Positions 15,077 to 16,792 of a stretch of 16,792 nt of DNA are shown here, one piece after another (position 1 is the first letter of the stretch; every line of letters begins with the position of its first letter). The stretch is taken from the NCBI GenBank assembly GCA_047975025.1, contig JBKECY010000054.1:1-16792 (forward strand), given 5' to 3'. The stretch comes from JBKECY01 sp047975025 (lineage in GTDB: Bacteria > Bacillota > Clostridia > Lachnospirales > Lachnospiraceae). The position numbers and the translations under genes were made by a program. The notes beneath the pieces are model-generated. The model saw nothing but the letters and a program-made list of their open reading frames with translations. It ran no database searches and was not told the origin of the DNA.

Positions 15077-15283
15077 TCCGCTTTTAAAATGCGCAAAATA
15101 GTAATTGATAGAATTTCTTACATCACTTTTGGCAATTCACTAGACTTCACTTTCTTGCTTTTTCAACCATATTCCCAACTTATGTATACTAAACAATAAA
15201 ATTAATTGAGAAACATTCTCCATTGTACAAAGTGTCTGAATATTTCGCAACTCTTTGAAACAATTCGGCACCTTGTATATCCA
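15077..15283. other. Gene-free AT-rich stretch after the LytTR gene
   Basis: No coding frame, tRNA or convincing terminator was seen. It contains TGAGAAACATTCTCC (15207-15221), which is close to a Fur-type TGAGAAT-N-ATTCTCA dyad. The start of the next operon's promoter lies at 15284. Confidence 0.4.
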
Positions 15284-15312
15284 TTGACAGATATTACCCT
15301 CTATCTTATACT
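15284..15312 (+). promoter_or_regulatory. Sigma-A promoter of the UroD-like gene
   Basis: TTGACA (15284-15289), a 17-bp spacer and TATACT (15307-15312). Transcription from about 15319 leaves a leader of roughly 90 nt. Confidence 0.8.
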
Positions 15313-15357
15313 AATTGTATACTATAATTCTCATGTAAGATGAGCGGAACTCTCTGT

Positions 15358-15394
15358 ATCGGAAGGCACACCACAAAAGCCGCCCCCGATTTTT
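15358..15394 (+). other. Leader hairpin with T-run, possible attenuator
   Basis: ATCGG and GGC pair with GCC and CCGAT across an A-rich loop, followed by five T and then the ribosome binding site AAAGGATGG. The internal bulges make it weak. It might reduce read-through or only fold the leader. Confidence 0.3.
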
Positions 15395-15409
15395 AGAAAG
15401 GATGGACTT

Positions 15410-16648
15410 ATGGAGAAATTTGAAGAAACACTGGAGCATCGAAAGAAACGGATTCACGATGTATTATCTTTACAAGAGCCCGACAAAGTTCCTTTTGCTC
15501 CCAAAATCGGCAACTACTATGCCAGAGGATATGATATCTCTATTTATGATGCTATGAAAGATATCCGCAATATCAAACCCGGTGTCAGCGGCTTTCTGGA
15601 TGATTTTAAGCCTGATCTGGCATGGGCTCCTGTGCTATACCCCTCTGATCCACCGGAGATACTGGGCAGCCGTTACCTGAAATGCCCCGGTCCTACAAGC
15701 GGACTGCCTCTGGACGCATCTTTCCAGATTCACGACATTTGCTATTTGGAAGAAGATGAATATCCCGATTTTCTAAGGGATCCCTCACTTTTCTTCATGA
15801 CAAAAGTGTATCCAAGGAAATTCAGCAAGCTTGCAGCGCTGGAGAAGATTCGCTTTAATAATCCCGTAGAGTATGCACTGTATGCAGAACTGGCCACATT
15901 TGCACAGCCAGATGTACAGGCCGCTCTGGAATCTCTCAAACGCGGAGGTGAAGCCGCCGCTCAGTGGCTTGCCGGAAGCGGTGAAATCGCTGGTATGATT
16001 GCAAATAAAGGGTTTATTCTAGGCGCAGCCGGCGCACAGACATGCCCGTTCGATATGTTCGGGGACAATATTCGCGGCTTTATGAATACGGTAAATGATA
16101 TCTATGAGAATCCTGATGAACTTCTGGCTGCTCTGGAATATATGACCCCCTTATGTGTGGAGAATGCGGTTCAGACCGTTACAAGTCAGAATCTGGATTA
16201 CTTGTTTATCCCTCTGCATGCGGGAATCGATGCTTTCATGAGCCCTGAGAATTATAAAAAATTCTACTGGCCGGGGCTCAAAGCACTGATCATGGCACTG
16301 ATCGAGCATGACGTTGTGCCATATGTGTTCTGTGAAGGAGCTTATAACCACAGACTTGATATTATAGCCGATGTGCCTAAGGGCAAGGTCATCTATATGT
16401 TCGAAGAAGTCGACATTGCCCAAGCCAAACGTATTGTAGGACAGACCTCATGTATCTGCGGCAATATTTCAACTTCAATGCTGGCCTATGGCAAACCGGA
16501 AAGAGTTCGTGAAGAAACCAAGAAAATGCTGGATATATGTGCTCCAGGCTGTGGATTTATCATGGATTGCTCCATCGGATTGGATGAAGCTTCAAGAGAA
16601 AATATGGAGGTGTGGGCTCAGACGACAGAGGAGTTCGGGAAATACTAA
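15410..16648 (+). CDS. Uroporphyrinogen decarboxylase (URO-D) family protein, methyltransferase-like
   Basis: This 412-residue protein resembles the URO-D/MtaA-type TIM-barrel family common in anaerobic clostridia and deltaproteobacteria. It is longer than true HemE (about 350). Landmarks are the N-terminal RKKRIHDVLSLQEPDKVPF, FCEGAYNHRLDIIADVPKG, YMFEEVDIAQAKRIVG, CICGNISTSMLAYGKPE and the terminal GFIMDCSIGLDEASREN. In MtaA/CmuA-type corrinoid methyltransferases, Zn is held by an His-x-Cys motif. Here the equivalent strand reads VFCEG, keeping Cys308 but not the His; Cys348 and Cys350 lie nearby and could be ligands. So a corrinoid-linked methyl transfer role is possible but not established, and haem synthesis is unlikely because no other haem genes are near. 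The gene is monocistronic with its own promoter and a downstream hairpin. The ATG follows AAAGGATGG. Confidence 0.8.
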   Translation: MEKFEETLEHRKKRIHDVLSLQEPDKVPFAPKIGNYYARGYDISIYDAMKDIRNIKPGVSGFLDDFKPDLAWAPVLYPSDPPEILGSRYLKCPGPTSGLPLDASFQIHDICYLEEDEYPDFLRDPSLFFMTKVYPRKFSKLAALEKIRFNNPVEYALYAELATFAQPDVQAALESLKRGGEAAAQWLAGSGEIAGMIANKGFILGAAGAQTCPFDMFGDNIRGFMNTVNDIYENPDELLAALEYMTPLCVENAVQTVTSQNLDYLFIPLHAGIDAFMSPENYKKFYWPGLKALIMALIEHDVVPYVFCEGAYNHRLDIIADVPKGKVIYMFEEVDIAQAKRIVGQTSCICGNISTSMLAYGKPERVREETKKMLDICAPGCGFIMDCSIGLDEASRENMEVWAQTTEEFGKY

Positions 16649-16662
16649 CACCAGCTTACAAT

Positions 16663-16708
16663 CACCCAAATACAAAGGGCACCCAAAGGTGTCCATTGTA
16701 TTTGGGTG
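16663..16708 (+). terminator. Long hairpin downstream of the UroD-like gene
   Basis: A 13-bp perfect outer stem, CACCCAAATACAA with TTGTATTTGGGTG, is followed by inner GG/CC and CACC/GGTG pairs and a CAAA loop. It begins 14 nt after the stop. No U-tract follows, so it may be a terminator helped by Rho, or an mRNA-stabilising structure. Confidence 0.6.
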
Positions 16709-16792
16709 CAAACTGTCCTCTATTGTTACGTGTACTATATTTTAAAAATATTATTATCATATATACTATATGAATATCCCACAAAGCAAGCT
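16709..16792. other. AT-rich tail at window edge
   Basis: Highly AT-rich with TATATACTATAT runs. It may hold the promoter of the next gene, but no -35/-10 pair is convincing and no coding start is in view. Confidence 0.3.

Overview
The window looks like a low-to-mid GC Gram-positive (Bacillota) chromosome, most likely an anaerobic gut-type clostridium such as a Lachnospiraceae member. The grounds are canonical sigma-A promoters (TTGACA with 17-18 bp spacers), strong AGGAGG-type ribosome binding sites, AT-rich intergenic DNA around GC-richer genes, MarR/PadR/LytTR regulators, a Gram-positive surface protein, and an anaerobe-type uroporphyrinogen-decarboxylase-like protein. The genus assignment is inference. 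I see no rRNA, tRNA, CRISPR array, phage or insertion sequence.

Layout. (1) 1-2962, minus strand: a MarR regulator and a heterodimeric multidrug-type ABC exporter (second half cut off by the window edge), read from a strong promoter that overlaps a 27-bp palindromic operator. (2) 3112-4966, plus strand: a two-gene purine salvage cassette, an NCS2-type permease plus an APRT-like phosphoribosyltransferase, ending in a strong bidirectional terminator. (3) 4982-7058, minus strand: panT-coaB-coaC, pantothenate uptake plus the two middle steps of coenzyme A synthesis as separate, streptococcal-style proteins. (4) 7138-9383: a rearranged locus. A plus-strand ABC exporter half loses its C-terminal tail where it runs head-on into a minus-strand DUF1700/HAAS gene that is itself cut after about 40 codons; the intact PadR regulator of that gene follows, with its promoter and operator. 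This is the scar of a deletion or inversion. (5) 9709-14181, plus strand: a 1412-residue cell-surface protein (signal peptide, Thr/Pro-rich stalks, long beta-type ectodomain, InlB/Flg_new repeats, C-terminal membrane anchor), followed by an unreported-looking 56-residue membrane protein and a terminator. (6) 14202-15076: an orphan LytTR response regulator preceded by direct repeats that resemble its own binding sites. (7) 15284-16708: a monocistronic uroporphyrinogen-decarboxylase-family protein with its own consensus promoter and a long downstream hairpin.

How the parts work together. Two drug or metabolite exporters sit under local one-component regulators; two salvage cassettes import purines and pantothenate and convert them to nucleotides and 4'-phosphopantetheine; a surface adhesin-like protein is coupled to a tiny membrane partner and lies next to a LytTR regulator that may respond to an extracellular cue. 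I found no clear evidence of a wholly new multi-gene system. The best leads are the ABC/DUF1700 junction, the surface protein plus small membrane protein pair, and the LytTR-box promoter.
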